A DNA stretch of 11,643 nt, taken from Actinomycetes bacterium (GTDB taxonomy: Bacteria > Actinomycetota > Actinomycetes > Propionibacteriales > Nocardioidaceae). Location of the stretch: contig JAKPAQ010000638.1 in NCBI GenBank assembly GCA_029779385.1, positions 1 to 11,643 on the forward strand, in the 5' to 3' direction. Position numbers and translations under genes: made by a program. Shown piece by piece: positions 1-8,688 of this stretch. The notes under the pieces were generated by a model, which saw only the letters and a list, made by a program, of their open reading frames with translations, searched no databases and had not been told where the DNA came from. Positions within the stretch are counted from its first letter, which is position 1; every line of letters begins with the position of its first letter.

Positions 1-1082
1 TAGAGCACCGCCATCTCGCGATACGGCACCCCTTGGGCGGCCAAGGCCACGATCCGGTTCGCGATCGCGTCTGCTTCGGCCGGTTCGTCGGCGAACGGTC
101 GGTAATCGACCGCCGGCCCGGCCGAGTTCTGCGATTGCAGCCGAACCCCGAGGTTCACCGAAGCGCCACGGCCAGCGAACACCTCGTTCGCTGCGGCAAC
201 AATCTGTGGGGTGGACCGATAGTTGCGCACCAACTCGATTTGAGTTGCGCCCGGGAACTTTCGGGTCGCAAAATCGCTAAGGATCGACGCAGACGCGCCC
301 GCGAAGGTGTAGATCGTCTGGCGCGGGTCACCCACCACGCAGACTTCGTCGCGCCCACCCAGCCACAAGTCGAGCAGGGTCGCCTGAAGCGGGTTGACGT
401 CCTGGAACTCGTCGACCACAAACCAGCGGTATTGCCGGCGAACTTCGGCAGCGATTGCCTCGTCGTCGGCCAAAATGGCCGCGGTGATGAGCAGGATATC
501 TTCCATGTCGATCTGGCCGCGATCACGCTTTAGTTGCTCATAAACCCGCAGCACCACCCCGACGTCGACCGGGTTCACGTCGCCGACCTCGCGGCCTCGT
601 TTGACCGCTTCGCCCGCATAGTCGTCCGGGCGCACGTTGGAGACTTTCGCCCATTCGACTTCGGCCGCTAAATCTCTCAGTAGCGCCGGGTCGGCCTTCA
701 CCCCGACTTGGCGGGCGGCTTGGGCCACCAGTGCCATCTTCGACCGGATCACTTCTGGGAACTCGGTGCCGTAAACCCGCGGCCAGAAGTATCTGGCTTG
801 CCGAAGCGCCGCCGAGTGGAACGTCCGGGCCTGTACCCCGCCGGCACCCAACTCGCGCAACCGTTCGCGCAGTTCGCCGGCCGCCTTGACGGTGAACGTC
901 ACTGCCAACACTTCAGTCGGTTGGTAAAGGCCAGTGGCCACGCCGTAGGCGATTCGGTGCGTCAACGCGCGGGTCTTGCCGGTGCCGGCGCCGGCGATCA
1001 CACAAACCGGCCCGCGCAAGGTCGTGGCAACCTCGCGCTGCTCAGGATCTAGGCCGGCCAGCAGGTCTTCAGAGTGGGTCAT
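1..1082 (-). CDS. uvrD2: ATP-dependent DNA helicase UvrD2 (3'-truncated by window edge)
   Basis: The N-terminal 360 residues of an SF1A (UvrD/PcrA-type) 3'-5' DNA helicase are visible, and the frame stays open to the left edge. Motifs in order are a Q-motif region (DPEQ, residues 12-15), Walker A GAGTGKT (31-37), motif Ia VTFTVKAAGEL (about 60-71), Walker B DEFQD (224-228), motif III GDPRQTIY (251-258) and motif IV NYRS (287-290). The chosen ATG is preceded by AGGAG three bases upstream, which is close but usable. The missing part would carry motifs V and VI. The mycobacterial protein is about 700 residues and ends in HRDC and Cys-rich parts that cannot be seen here. The UvrD2 name rather than UvrD1/PcrA rests on the divergent mycoredoxin and nearby nudC, as around Rv3198c, and on the short N-terminus. 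The helicase assignment is certain and the paralogue is likely. Confidence 0.92.
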   Translation of the reverse strand, partial: MTHSEDLLAGLDPEQREVATTLRGPVCVIAGAGTGKTRALTHRIAYGVATGLYQPTEVLAVTFTVKAAGELRERLRELGAGGVQARTFHSAALRQARYFWPRVYGTEFPEVIRSKMALVAQAARQVGVKADPALLRDLAAEVEWAKVSNVRPDDYAGEAVKRGREVGDVNPVDVGVVLRVYEQLKRDRGQIDMEDILLITAAILADDEAIAAEVRRQYRWFVVDEFQDVNPLQATLLDLWLGGRDEVCVVGDPRQTIYTFAGASASILSDFATRKFPGATQIELVRNYRSTPQIVAAANEVFAGRGASVNLGVRLQSQNSAGPAVDYRPFADEPAEADAIANRIVALAAQGVPYREMAVL

Positions 1083-1092
1083 GATCTCCTGA

Positions 1093-1120
1093 TTGGGATA
1101 GGGGTGGAATGCTCAATAGT
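1093..1120 (+). promoter_or_regulatory. Possible sigma70-type promoter for mrx1
   Basis: TTGGGA (1093-1098) and AATAGT (1115-1120) are separated by 16 bp, each matching 4 of 6 consensus bases. They lie in the 87-bp gap between divergent uvrD2 and mrx1, and predict transcription starting near 1127. I saw no GGGAAT-N18-GTT pattern of the SigH/SigR oxidative-stress type, which might have been expected for a thiol reductase. This is a weak match in GC-rich DNA. Confidence 0.27.
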
Positions 1121-1169
1121 GCCGAACCCGGCAACTGATCGACAGCGTAGTGCGAGGAAGTGACAGTCC

Positions 1170-1427
1170 ATGACCGACTCGGTTACCCACAACTTCACCA
1201 TGTACAGCACGCCATGGTGCGGCTACTGCCACCGACTCAAGTCGCAACTGAATCGCGAGGGCATCCAGTTCGCCGAAGTTGATATTGAGCAGGTTCCCGA
1301 AGCGGCGAAGATCGTTGAGCAGGCCAATGGCGGCAATCAAACCGTGCCGACACTAGTTTTCGCCGACGGGACCGCGTTGACGAATCCGTCGGTCGCCCAA
1401 GTAAAGGCCCAACTCGGCCTCAGCTGA
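1170..1427 (+). CDS. mrx1: Mycoredoxin (glutaredoxin-like, CGYC active site)
   Basis: This is a small cytoplasmic thioredoxin-fold protein of 85 residues. Proteins of this family reduce mycothiol mixed disulfides (S-mycothiolated proteins) in actinobacteria, using mycothiol as electron donor. The active site is W-C-G-Y-C with Cys17 and Cys20. The cis-proline loop TVPT lies at residues 58-61, and a GT/NPS segment at 67-74 fits the rest of the glutaredoxin fold. The length matches the family. The ATG is supported by GAGGAAG at 1154-1160, nine bases upstream. It is divergent from uvrD2 and convergent with nudC, with only 10 bases between the stop codons. The closest mycobacterial counterpart is Mrx1 (Rv3198A), which has the same neighbours. 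NrdH redoxins are also small, but the CGYC site and the context favour mycoredoxin. Confidence 0.92.
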   Translation: MTDSVTHNFTMYSTPWCGYCHRLKSQLNREGIQFAEVDIEQVPEAAKIVEQANGGNQTVPTLVFADGTALTNPSVAQVKAQLGLS

Positions 1428-1430
1428 GTT
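1411..1430 (+). terminator. Weak hairpin at the end of mrx1, between convergent genes
   Basis: AACTCGGC (1411-1418) and GCTGAGTT (1423-1430) form an 8-bp stem with one G-U pair and a CTCA loop, overlapping the mrx1 stop codon. No T-run follows, and the stem has a mismatch in the antisense (nudC) transcript. It may help termination of mrx1, but it could be chance. Confidence 0.22.
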
Positions 1431-1437
1431 GCGACTG

Positions 1438-2310
1438 TTAGCTGACGTTCCAGCCACCTGGCAGCGCCTCGCCGTACCAGTCCTCGACGAGCCAGCGCGA
1501 GATCGAAAACCGTGGCGGCGGCAGCCTGATCTGTTCGCTCTGGCAGGCGGCAAACAGTTCATCGCGGCTGAACCAGGCGGCCTCAGCGATCTCCACCGGG
1601 TCAAGGGTCAATTCAGTGGTCTGGGCACTGGCCCGAAAGCCAACCATCAGGCTTTGCGGGAACGGCCACGGCTGACTGGCCCGATAGGAGACCTCACCGA
1701 TCGTTACGCCGACTTCTTCGGCGACCTCGCGCCGGACCGCATCTTCTAGGCCTTCGCCCGGTTCGACGAACCCGGCCAACGTGGAGAAGGCTTTGGCTGG
1801 CCAGCCAGGGTTTCTGGCCAACAGCACGCGATCGGCCTCGTCGGTGACCAACATGATTACTGCTGGATCGGTGCGCGGAAAATGGTCGGCGTCGCAATTG
1901 GGGCAGGTGCGCAGATGGCCGGCCTGGGAGCTGTAGAGATATTCGGCGCACCGCGAGCAGTAGGTGGTTGCCTCCTGCCACCTCGCGATGCCGACGGCGT
2001 GAATCGCCAGCGACAACTCTTCGGGATTCAGTAGCGGCGCGAGGGTGCGCATGCTCACGGGTGCGAGTTCGGGTGGCACTCGCGCAACGGCGACTGCCGC
2101 GTACGTTTGACCCGCCTGCTCACCGAGCAGGATCCACTCGCCGTCGGGGGCGGCGTCAGGACTCAGCCACAACAACCCCGGCCCCTCGACTGTGACCACG
2201 TGGTCGGCCGCCAAAACCATCACCTTGACGGTTGGATCTGATTTCAGATCGATTGTCTTGCGTAGGTTGCCACCGCGAAAGTGACGAGTCCGGTCGAAGG
2301 CGAAGTCCAC
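1438..2310 (-). CDS. nudC: NAD(+)/NADH diphosphatase NudC (Nudix hydrolase)
   Basis: NudC hydrolyses NAD(H) to NMN(H) and AMP, and in characterised homologues removes NAD caps from RNA 5' ends. The 290-residue product has an N-terminal NudC domain and a zinc ribbon with Cys118, Cys121, Cys136 and Cys139 (two CxxC pairs). A complete Nudix box follows at residues 180-202, with Gly180, Glu186 and REVAEEVGV at 194-202. The NudC signature SQPWPFPQS at 212-220 separates it from generic Nudix proteins. The frame is open far upstream inside adnB, but the GTG at 2310 is the sensible start: it lies 4 bases after the adnB stop, and the protein begins with the expected N-terminal domain. GGTGA four bases upstream overlaps the adnB stop, suggesting translational coupling. 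It is the last gene of the ATL-adnA-adnB cluster and converges on mrx1. Confidence 0.95.
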   Translation of the reverse strand: MDFAFDRTRHFRGGNLRKTIDLKSDPTVKVMVLAADHVVTVEGPGLLWLSPDAAPDGEWILLGEQAGQTYAAVAVARVPPELAPVSMRTLAPLLNPEELSLAIHAVGIARWQEATTYCSRCAEYLYSSQAGHLRTCPNCDADHFPRTDPAVIMLVTDEADRVLLARNPGWPAKAFSTLAGFVEPGEGLEDAVRREVAEEVGVTIGEVSYRASQPWPFPQSLMVGFRASAQTTELTLDPVEIAEAAWFSRDELFAACQSEQIRLPPPRFSISRWLVEDWYGEALPGGWNVS

Positions 2311-2314
2311 CTCT

Positions 2315-5300
2315 TCACCGTAGCCCGAACAGTCGCTCAAGTTCGGCCCGATCGGGTAGGTCAGTGAACGTTTGCACCTCAGCGCGCCGGACGTAATAGA
2401 ACGTCCCGACCACCGACTCGAGATCGAGTTGGTGCAGTTCAGCCCACGCCAAGCGATAGATCGCCAACTGGAGCCGGTTGGCGTCGGCGTCACGGTTCGT
2501 CTTCCAGTCAACGACCTCAAAACCGTCAGCCGTAGCAAAAACCGCATCGATTCGGCCCGGCACTTCAATTCCACCGAGGCGCAAACTGAACGGCGTTTCG
2601 ATGCCGACCGGTTCACGTCCAGCAAAGGGCCCGGCCTCAAAGTTGGCTTTCAGCTCGGTCAAGGTCGACTCGTCGGTGACCTCGCTGTCACCTCGCCCGG
2701 GCAACTCGTCAGGATCTAGCAGGGTTTGCTGACCGTAACGGGCCTCAACCCAGGCATGGAATCTGGTGCCGAACCTTGCTGCGGCGGACGGTTTGCGCGG
2801 CGTGGGCCGCGCCAACTGGCGGGCGAAGGCCGCCTCGTCCTCGGCCAAGGAAAGTAGACCGCTGGCCGAAACCGTGGCTGGCAACTCCACGGTCACTTCT
2901 CGCTCTGCTCGCGCCTTCGCCTCGGCTAAAAGCAGGTCGAGTTCGCCGCGCAGTTCGACCAGTTTGGGTGAGCTCGGGTTCGGCCGAGCTGAACTGGCTA
3001 GCTGTTCGCGCACCTGCTGTGCGAGTAGTTCGCGACGCTCGAATGAGGCCAGCTCGATCGGCCAAGCAACGCTGAGGTCGCTCAGGTGCGGGTTCGCTTC
3101 GTCCGGCTCGGGCTCTGGCGCCCACACGGCCGGCTCCTGCCCCTGGGTTGCGAGCCAGTCTTTCGCGTCGGCCAGGAACTGCGAGACGCCTCGGGGCTTG
3201 ACTTGCGTCCGGCCCCACCGGTGCCCGCTGATGTGCAGTCCGAGCCTCGCGCGAGTGAAGGCCACATATGCCAGTCGGGTCTCTTCTAGCAGTGAGTCTT
3301 CCTTCATCTCAGCGGTATAGGCCGCTAGGTCTTTGGTGCTCCAGCCTGAAATCTGCGGGACCGAGTCGCGGTCGCCGCGAAGCGGGCCGGGCAGCTCGGC
3401 TGCGGTCGACACCCAGCGTGACCGCCCCCGCCCCGAAGGGAACACGTTCTCGGCGACGAACGGCACGAACACCTCGTCAAATTCCAGTCCCTTGGCTTTG
3501 TGGATGGTCAACAATTTGACCGAGTTCGCTTCGGTGGGCGCGCTCAGTTCCATTCCGCCGTTGTATTCGCGTTCGGCGGCCAGATACGCCAGCAGACCAG
3601 GCAGCGAGGCATAGCGATCGTTTTGGGCGTATTCGCCGATGGCGTCGAGCAGCAGGCCGAGGTTGTCGGTCGACTGGCTCGCCACCGCAAGTTCGATGTC
3701 TAGGTCTAACTCGTGGACGACCCGGCGAGCCAAATCCAACAATGGTTCGTGAGCGTGTCGGCGTAGCCGGCTTAGCATCGCGGCTAGGTCAGCAAACCGT
3801 TTGCGCGCTTGGGCCGAATAGTCCAGATCGCCTGGGTCTTCGATCGCTTCGGCTAGGGATACGACTTCGGTTGGGTCAACTCCGGCGGTCGCGTCGTCAA
3901 GGGCCACGGCAAGTTTTTCTTCGGCCGAATGCGCCTCGGTTTGCTTCGGTGGCTGCCAAACCCGGCCAAGGTGCGCGGCCCTCTCCCCCAGCAAAGCTAA
4001 GTCCCGGTCGCCGATTCGCCATTTGGCTCCGGTCACGAGTCGCAAAACGGCCGGGTTGGCGGTTACGTCGTCAATGATTGCCAACACCGACAGCACATCA
4101 ACGACTTCGGGCTGCAGCAGGAGGCCCGTCAACCCGACGATTTCGGTGGCGATGCCGCGCGCCCGCAGCGCCTGGACGAGCTCGGCGTTCTCGTTGGTCG
4201 TTCGAACCAGAATCGCGATCTGGTCGAGCGCGAGGCCGCGGTCGATTGCCGCTTGGACTTGGTCGATCAAGACTTCGATCTCAGTGGCTACCGAATCGTA
4301 CAAAGCAACCGTCACCTGACCGGGTGGGTTTTCGGGCGCAGCCGTCAGCGGCTCGACCACGTCGGCGACTTGTTCGTAGTAGTCGCGGGCCACGTAGCCG
4401 GCGAGATCGATGATTTCGGGCGCGCACCGCCTAGTCACGTTCAAGCCGTAAAGCTGCCCCTTTGCACCATCGGCGCCCGGGAAGTCGTTCAAGAACCCGG
4501 TCAAGTTCCCTGAAGCCGCCCCGCGCCAACCGTAGATCCCCTGGGCCGGGTCACCCACTGCGCTGATCGGGCGACCAGCGAACAGTGACTGGAGCAGATC
4601 ACGCTGGGCGATCGAGGTGTCCTGGTACTCGTCGAGCAGCACCACGTCGAAGCGTTCCTGCAGTGATTCGCGCACTGGCGCCAACTCGGCCAACTGCGCG
4701 CCCCACGCCATCTGGTCGGAAAAATCCATCACCTCTGCGGCGACCTTCGCCTCGCGGTACTCCTGGACCAGCACCGTCAACTCGTCGCGCTTTCGGCAAG
4801 AATCGGCAAGTTCGGTGTTCCATTTGAGCTTCTTGGCGAGGGCTTCAACCTCGTCGAGCTGAGCTTGATCGAACTCGCGCACCGTGTCTGGCGCAACCAG
4901 ATGTTCGGCCAACTGGCCGTCCAAGGCGAGCAGGTCGCCGATGACCGTCGGCACCCACCCCGACACGTACCTAAGCGACCCGCGATGGTCGCGCACGACC
5001 CGCGCGGCAAGTTGAAATCGGGTCGCATCGGCGAGGACTCGCAAGTCCGGCTCGATCCCGAGTCGCAGTCCGTGCTCGGCGATCAGCGTGCCGGCGAAAG
5101 CGTGATAGGTCGACACGGTCGGCTCGCCGTAATCAGTGAAGTCACCGATCAGGTCAAGTGAATTGCGGACTCGGCCAGCCAGTTCGGCTGCGGCCTTCGC
5201 GGTGAAAGTCAGCCCCAAAATCCGGTCCGGGTCAAAGCCGAGGTGACCGACCAGCCAGGCGACTCGCGCGGCCATCACCGCGGTCTTGCCGGCCCCCGCG

Positions 5301-5434
5301 CCAGCGATGATCGCCTGCGGGATCGCCGGGTCGGCGGTGATCGCGGCCAACTGCTCTGTGCTGAAGGGAATGTCGAGCACTTTCTTGAGGTGCTCGGTGT
5401 CGCGAATCAGGTTGATCTTTGCCGGCGCGGTCAT
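2315..5434 (-). CDS. adnB: AdnB: helicase-nuclease subunit of the AdnAB double-strand-end resection motor
   Basis: AdnAB is the actinobacterial counterpart of RecBCD/AddAB. It unwinds and degrades double-strand break ends, and in mycobacteria AdnB is the leading ATP-driven motor. The 1039-residue product has complete SF1 motifs: FSTEQ (24-28), Walker A GAGAGKT (45-51), TFTAKAAAEL (76-85), DEYQD (268-272), GDPAQGIYGWRGA, TIHKAKGLEF (643-652) and YVAFTRAR (about residue 725). The C-terminal RecB-type PD-(D/E)XK nuclease looks intact: His893 in RFHAWVE, Asp963 in GRIDAV, Asp976-Trp-Lys978 in VVDWKTN, then QLAIYR. The ATG at 5434 shares ATGA with the adnA stop and has GGAG seven bases upstream. 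An upstream in-frame GTG at 5491 lies inside adnA and is not needed. Motif IV reads NVTRRCAPEI rather than NYRS, but keeps the arginines. Being the second gene, lacking Fe-S cysteines and having this motor all mark it as AdnB. Confidence 0.95.
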   Translation of the reverse strand: MTAPAKINLIRDTEHLKKVLDIPFSTEQLAAITADPAIPQAIIAGAGAGKTAVMAARVAWLVGHLGFDPDRILGLTFTAKAAAELAGRVRNSLDLIGDFTDYGEPTVSTYHAFAGTLIAEHGLRLGIEPDLRVLADATRFQLAARVVRDHRGSLRYVSGWVPTVIGDLLALDGQLAEHLVAPDTVREFDQAQLDEVEALAKKLKWNTELADSCRKRDELTVLVQEYREAKVAAEVMDFSDQMAWGAQLAELAPVRESLQERFDVVLLDEYQDTSIAQRDLLQSLFAGRPISAVGDPAQGIYGWRGAASGNLTGFLNDFPGADGAKGQLYGLNVTRRCAPEIIDLAGYVARDYYEQVADVVEPLTAAPENPPGQVTVALYDSVATEIEVLIDQVQAAIDRGLALDQIAILVRTTNENAELVQALRARGIATEIVGLTGLLLQPEVVDVLSVLAIIDDVTANPAVLRLVTGAKWRIGDRDLALLGERAAHLGRVWQPPKQTEAHSAEEKLAVALDDATAGVDPTEVVSLAEAIEDPGDLDYSAQARKRFADLAAMLSRLRRHAHEPLLDLARRVVHELDLDIELAVASQSTDNLGLLLDAIGEYAQNDRYASLPGLLAYLAAEREYNGGMELSAPTEANSVKLLTIHKAKGLEFDEVFVPFVAENVFPSGRGRSRWVSTAAELPGPLRGDRDSVPQISGWSTKDLAAYTAEMKEDSLLEETRLAYVAFTRARLGLHISGHRWGRTQVKPRGVSQFLADAKDWLATQGQEPAVWAPEPEPDEANPHLSDLSVAWPIELASFERRELLAQQVREQLASSARPNPSSPKLVELRGELDLLLAEAKARAEREVTVELPATVSASGLLSLAEDEAAFARQLARPTPRKPSAAARFGTRFHAWVEARYGQQTLLDPDELPGRGDSEVTDESTLTELKANFEAGPFAGREPVGIETPFSLRLGGIEVPGRIDAVFATADGFEVVDWKTNRDADANRLQLAIYRLAWAELHQLDLESVVGTFYYVRRAEVQTFTDLPDRAELERLFGLR

Positions 5435-8400
5435 TGGCTTGCTCCGATCGTGGGGCCGGTCGCCGTGGGGCAAACCGAAGTGAAGTCGCACATATCGCAG
5501 GTTTTGCCCGGCCGAGCCACCAACTGCTCCTCGCGGATTGTTCGGGCGGACTCAGCGATCAGGTCCAAAGCGAAGAAGGGTTCGTCACCAGCTGGTCGCG
5601 CCTGAGCGACCACCTTCGGGTCGTCGGGGGCTTTGGCTCCGGACCCGACGCGAAGATGCACCAGTTCGGCGCCACCGGCTTCGGCGTTCTGCACCCCAAG
5701 ATCGGTGACCGCGCCGTTTTCAACCGTGACCTGATAGACCCCAAGTTGGGCGTGGGCGGCCACTTCTGGCCCCGAAGCGGGCCGCTTCGCCGTCTTGAAG
5801 TCGACGACGTGCACTCGGCCGTCGGCATCAAGTTCGACGCGGTCCATCGAACCGCGGATCACGACCTGTTCGCCACCGGCCACCAACTCGATCCGGAATG
5901 GATGCTCGGCCGCGAGCACCGTTCGTGGGTTCGATTTGTGCCAGTTCGCGAACCTAACCAGCGATTCACTCGCGGCTTGTCGTTCACGTTCGCTCAACCA
6001 GGCGGCCTGATGATCGAGTCGATGCCAGACTTCGTCGAGGCGAGCATTCATTTCGGCGAGGTCGGGTTCAACTTGACGGTCAACCACGTCGGCGGCGATC
6101 GCGTGAATCACCGAGCCGAAACCTTGAGCGGCGGTCGAGGCGGACTCCCCGTGCGCCTCGCGGCCAAGGAACCAGCGCAACGGGCAAGCGGTGATGGCAT
6201 CAACCGCCGAGCCCGACAGCGCGACGGGCTCGTCGGCGGGCCGCCACGGAACGTCTGCGGTCGTGGGTACGGCCAGCCCCCACCAGTTGGCCGGGTCGGC
6301 GGAGCCGGACACCGGCAGGTTTGCCTCAACAATCTCAGCGAGCATTGCCGCAGCCTCTGCCCTTGTTTCGGGGTCCTCGGCCTGTTCACCGAGGATTCGA
6401 AGTTCGGTGACAATCCCGCGAAGCGACACCGGCCGAGCCGGCCGACCTAGTGGCCGCGTTTGGCCGGCCTGACCGAAACCCGCATCGATGAGTTCGGTCA
6501 CGAATCGCGATGGCTGATCGCCGTCGTCGGTAGGCGACTCGGTAGCAGTGACGACCAGTCGTTCGGTCGCGCGCGTGCAGGCGACATAAAACAGCCGTCG
6601 CTCCTCGCGGAGTTGCTCGCCACGCGCACCTGGCGCCGTCGGACCGGTCAGCGCCTCGGCTTTCAATAGGCTGCCTTGGCCGCGCAGATCTGGCCAGGTC
6701 TGCGACTGGACACCGGCAACAACGACCAGCGACCACTCCAACCCTTTCGACCGGTGGGCGGTCAGCAATCTGACTGCGTCTGGGCGCACCGCACTCGACT
6801 CGATCTGATCGGCCGGGATCTGTTGAGCGCGAAGATCAGCAATAAAGTTGACGGCCGACCGTCGGCGGGCGAACTCCTCTGACTTGGCGGCGTGGCGAAA
6901 GAGCGCACAGATCGCATCTAGGTCGCGGTCGGCGGCAGCGCGCGCCTCGATATCGCTCTCCCACTGGCTGCTGAGTCGGCCGGGCCACAAACTGCCGTCC
7001 CAGATTTTCCACAAAGCCTCTTCTGGTGGTTGGCCTTTTCGCAGGAGTTTGGCTGCCCGAGCCAGCAACGCCGCTAGGTGCCGGGCCGTCTCGATCGCAT
7101 CGGAAGTGGCCGGGTCAGTCGCACCGAAACCCAGTGCCGCCGGATCTCGCAGCGCCGCCGCGATCAGGTCGGTCGATGAGGTTTCGGGGTCGCGACGCCG
7201 AAGTGCCCGGCCAAGTCGGCGCATCGCCGGACCGTCAAGACCGGCCAAGGGGCCGGTTAGCAGCGCCTCAGCCAATTGCGGCTCGATCGGCTGCTCCCTG
7301 GCCAACAAGTCCGCGGCCTCAAGCGCGAGCAGCAGCGATCGGACCGCCGGCTCGGCGACCAACGGGATTTCGTCGCCGGCGACCTCCACCGGCACACCCG
7401 CTGGAATCAGCACGCGCTGCAGGCGAGTCAGGTCGGCGCCAGTACGCACCAGCACCGCCATCTGCGACCAAGCGATGCCGTCGTCGAGGTGGGCGCGGCG
7501 CAGCATGGCGGCGATGTGCTCGGCTTCGGCGGTGGCCGAGACAAACGTGGCAACCGTTACGCTCCCGTCGGTGGCGGCCAGCGATTCGAGGTTTCGATGC
7601 CGCTCGATTGCCGCTCGATCGAGCCCTGGCGGAACCGGCGGATTGCCGAGGGCCACTTTGGCCGCGGCAAGAATCCTGGCACCGAATCGACGAGTCGACG
7701 TCAGTGCCAACACTGGCGCTGGCAGCAGTTTCGCCGAACCCGAGGTGGTGGCGAACTGGGTCGAAAACTGAGTGATGGCGCTCGGGTCGGCTCCTCGAAA
7801 ACCGTAGATCGCTTGATCGTGATCGCCCACGACGATCAGGTCTCGGCCGTCGCCGGCCAAATCGTGGAGCAACTGCACTTGCAGCGGATCGGTGTCTTGG
7901 TATTCGTCGACGACCACTAGCGCAAACCGGTCCCGCAGCACGCGCCGGTGTGACGGGTCGGCGGCGATTGCCGCTGCGCGAGTAACGAGGTCGGTGTAGT
8001 CGGTCACGTTCTCCAAGTCGATGACTTGGTGGTACTCCTCGATCGCTTCGGCCACCCGCGCCCATTCGGGCCGGCCGCCCTCGCGGGCGAGGTCGGCCAG
8101 GGCAGTCGGGTCGAGGCCTTGGGTCGCCGCGGCGGCCATAAACGACTGCAATTCCTCGGCAAAACCACGAGTGCCGAGCGCTTGGCGAATCGATTCGGGC
8201 CAGTCTTGCGCCGAATGGCCCGCCAGTAATTCTGAAACCACCGCATCGCGGGCCGCAGCCGTCAGCAACTCAGGTGGGGCCTCGAATGCTTCGGGATCAC
8301 TAAACTCACGCACCAGGGCGTAGCAAAAGGAATGGAACGTCATCGCCGGGACGGTCCCTGACGTGCCGGGCAGTCGTTGCGAGATCCGCTCGCGAATTTC

Positions 8401-8658
8401 GCCGGCAGCCTTTCGACTGAACGTCAGTACGAGGATCTGGTCGGGGCGAAGTTCCTCACGTTGGACCCGGTCAACGACCGCCTCGACCAAGGTGGTCGTC
8501 TTGCCGGTGCCGGGGCCCGCAAGAACCAACAGCGGCCCGCCACGATGATCCACCACCGACTGTTGAGCCTCATCCAAAGTCGGTGCCGGTCGACGTTCGG
8601 CGCGCGGTCGGCCCAAGGTGAGTTCGATTGGCATGTGACTCATCGAACCAGAGCGCAC
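5431..8658 (-). CDS. adnA: AdnA: helicase-nuclease subunit of AdnAB with iron-sulfur nuclease domain
   Basis: AdnA is the partner of AdnB in the break-resection heterodimer. The 1075-residue product has a UvrD-like motor with Walker A AGPGTGKT (47-54), TFSRKAAGEI (79-88), DEYQD (251-255), GDHDQAIYGFRGA, TAHRSKGLEW (633-642) and FYVACTRATERL. A C-terminal nuclease follows, with Asp939 (SMDRVEL), Asp953 and Lys955 (VVDFKTAK) and a downstream QLGVYQ. Four cysteines match the AddB-type iron-sulfur staple: Cys825 in ITACPLRWF, then Cys1054, Cys1057 and Cys1063 in a C-x2-C-x5-C cluster near the C-terminus. The GTG at 8658 is preferred because GAGGGA lies 8 bases upstream. In-frame ATGs at 8643 and 8634 lack a ribosome site. 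Mycobacterial AdnA has a motor that is dispensable relative to AdnB's, yet every ATPase motif here looks intact. It lies 30 bases after the ATL stop and overlaps adnB by 4 bases. Confidence 0.95.
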   Translation of the reverse strand: MRSGSMSHMPIELTLGRPRAERRPAPTLDEAQQSVVDHRGGPLLVLAGPGTGKTTTLVEAVVDRVQREELRPDQILVLTFSRKAAGEIRERISQRLPGTSGTVPAMTFHSFCYALVREFSDPEAFEAPPELLTAAARDAVVSELLAGHSAQDWPESIRQALGTRGFAEELQSFMAAAATQGLDPTALADLAREGGRPEWARVAEAIEEYHQVIDLENVTDYTDLVTRAAAIAADPSHRRVLRDRFALVVVDEYQDTDPLQVQLLHDLAGDGRDLIVVGDHDQAIYGFRGADPSAITQFSTQFATTSGSAKLLPAPVLALTSTRRFGARILAAAKVALGNPPVPPGLDRAAIERHRNLESLAATDGSVTVATFVSATAEAEHIAAMLRRAHLDDGIAWSQMAVLVRTGADLTRLQRVLIPAGVPVEVAGDEIPLVAEPAVRSLLLALEAADLLAREQPIEPQLAEALLTGPLAGLDGPAMRRLGRALRRRDPETSSTDLIAAALRDPAALGFGATDPATSDAIETARHLAALLARAAKLLRKGQPPEEALWKIWDGSLWPGRLSSQWESDIEARAAADRDLDAICALFRHAAKSEEFARRRSAVNFIADLRAQQIPADQIESSAVRPDAVRLLTAHRSKGLEWSLVVVAGVQSQTWPDLRGQGSLLKAEALTGPTAPGARGEQLREERRLFYVACTRATERLVVTATESPTDDGDQPSRFVTELIDAGFGQAGQTRPLGRPARPVSLRGIVTELRILGEQAEDPETRAEAAAMLAEIVEANLPVSGSADPANWWGLAVPTTADVPWRPADEPVALSGSAVDAITACPLRWFLGREAHGESASTAAQGFGSVIHAIAADVVDRQVEPDLAEMNARLDEVWHRLDHQAAWLSERERQAASESLVRFANWHKSNPRTVLAAEHPFRIELVAGGEQVVIRGSMDRVELDADGRVHVVDFKTAKRPASGPEVAAHAQLGVYQVTVENGAVTDLGVQNAEAGGAELVHLRVGSGAKAPDDPKVVAQARPAGDEPFFALDLIAESARTIREEQLVARPGKTCDMCDFTSVCPTATGPTIGASQ

Positions 8659-8666
8659 TGACAGTT

Positions 8667-8672
8667 TCCCTC
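8667..8672 (-). promoter_or_regulatory. Ribosome binding site deciding the adnA start
   Basis: GAGGGA on the minus strand lies 8 bases before the GTG at 8658. The alternative ATG codons at 8643 and 8634 have nothing comparable. It sits in the 30-base gap after the ATL stop. Confidence 0.65.
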
Positions 8673-8688
8673 GAACCGGATTTTTACC

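Noticed and set aside
1419..1428. Perfect 10-bp palindrome CTCAGCTGAG at the mrx1 stop
   Set aside because: It is short and lies within coding sequence at the end of a gene. It is already covered by the weak terminator candidate.
2311..2640. N-terminal extension of nudC into adnB
   Set aside because: The extension is antisense-like, Arg/Ser-rich sequence with no NudC similarity. The GTG at 2310 gives a normal-length protein right after the adnB stop.
5435..5491. adnB start at GTG 5491
   Set aside because: It would overlap adnA by 61 bases, while the ATG at 5434 gives the classic ATGA overlap with GGAG upstream.
5419..6450. 343-codon open frame on the plus strand opposite the adnA C-terminus
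   Set aside because: The translation shows no family motif, and the region encodes the AdnA nuclease domain on the other strand.
6848..7771. 307-codon Ser/Ala/Arg-rich open frame opposite adnA
   Set aside because: The low-complexity composition is typical of an antisense frame in GC-rich coding DNA.
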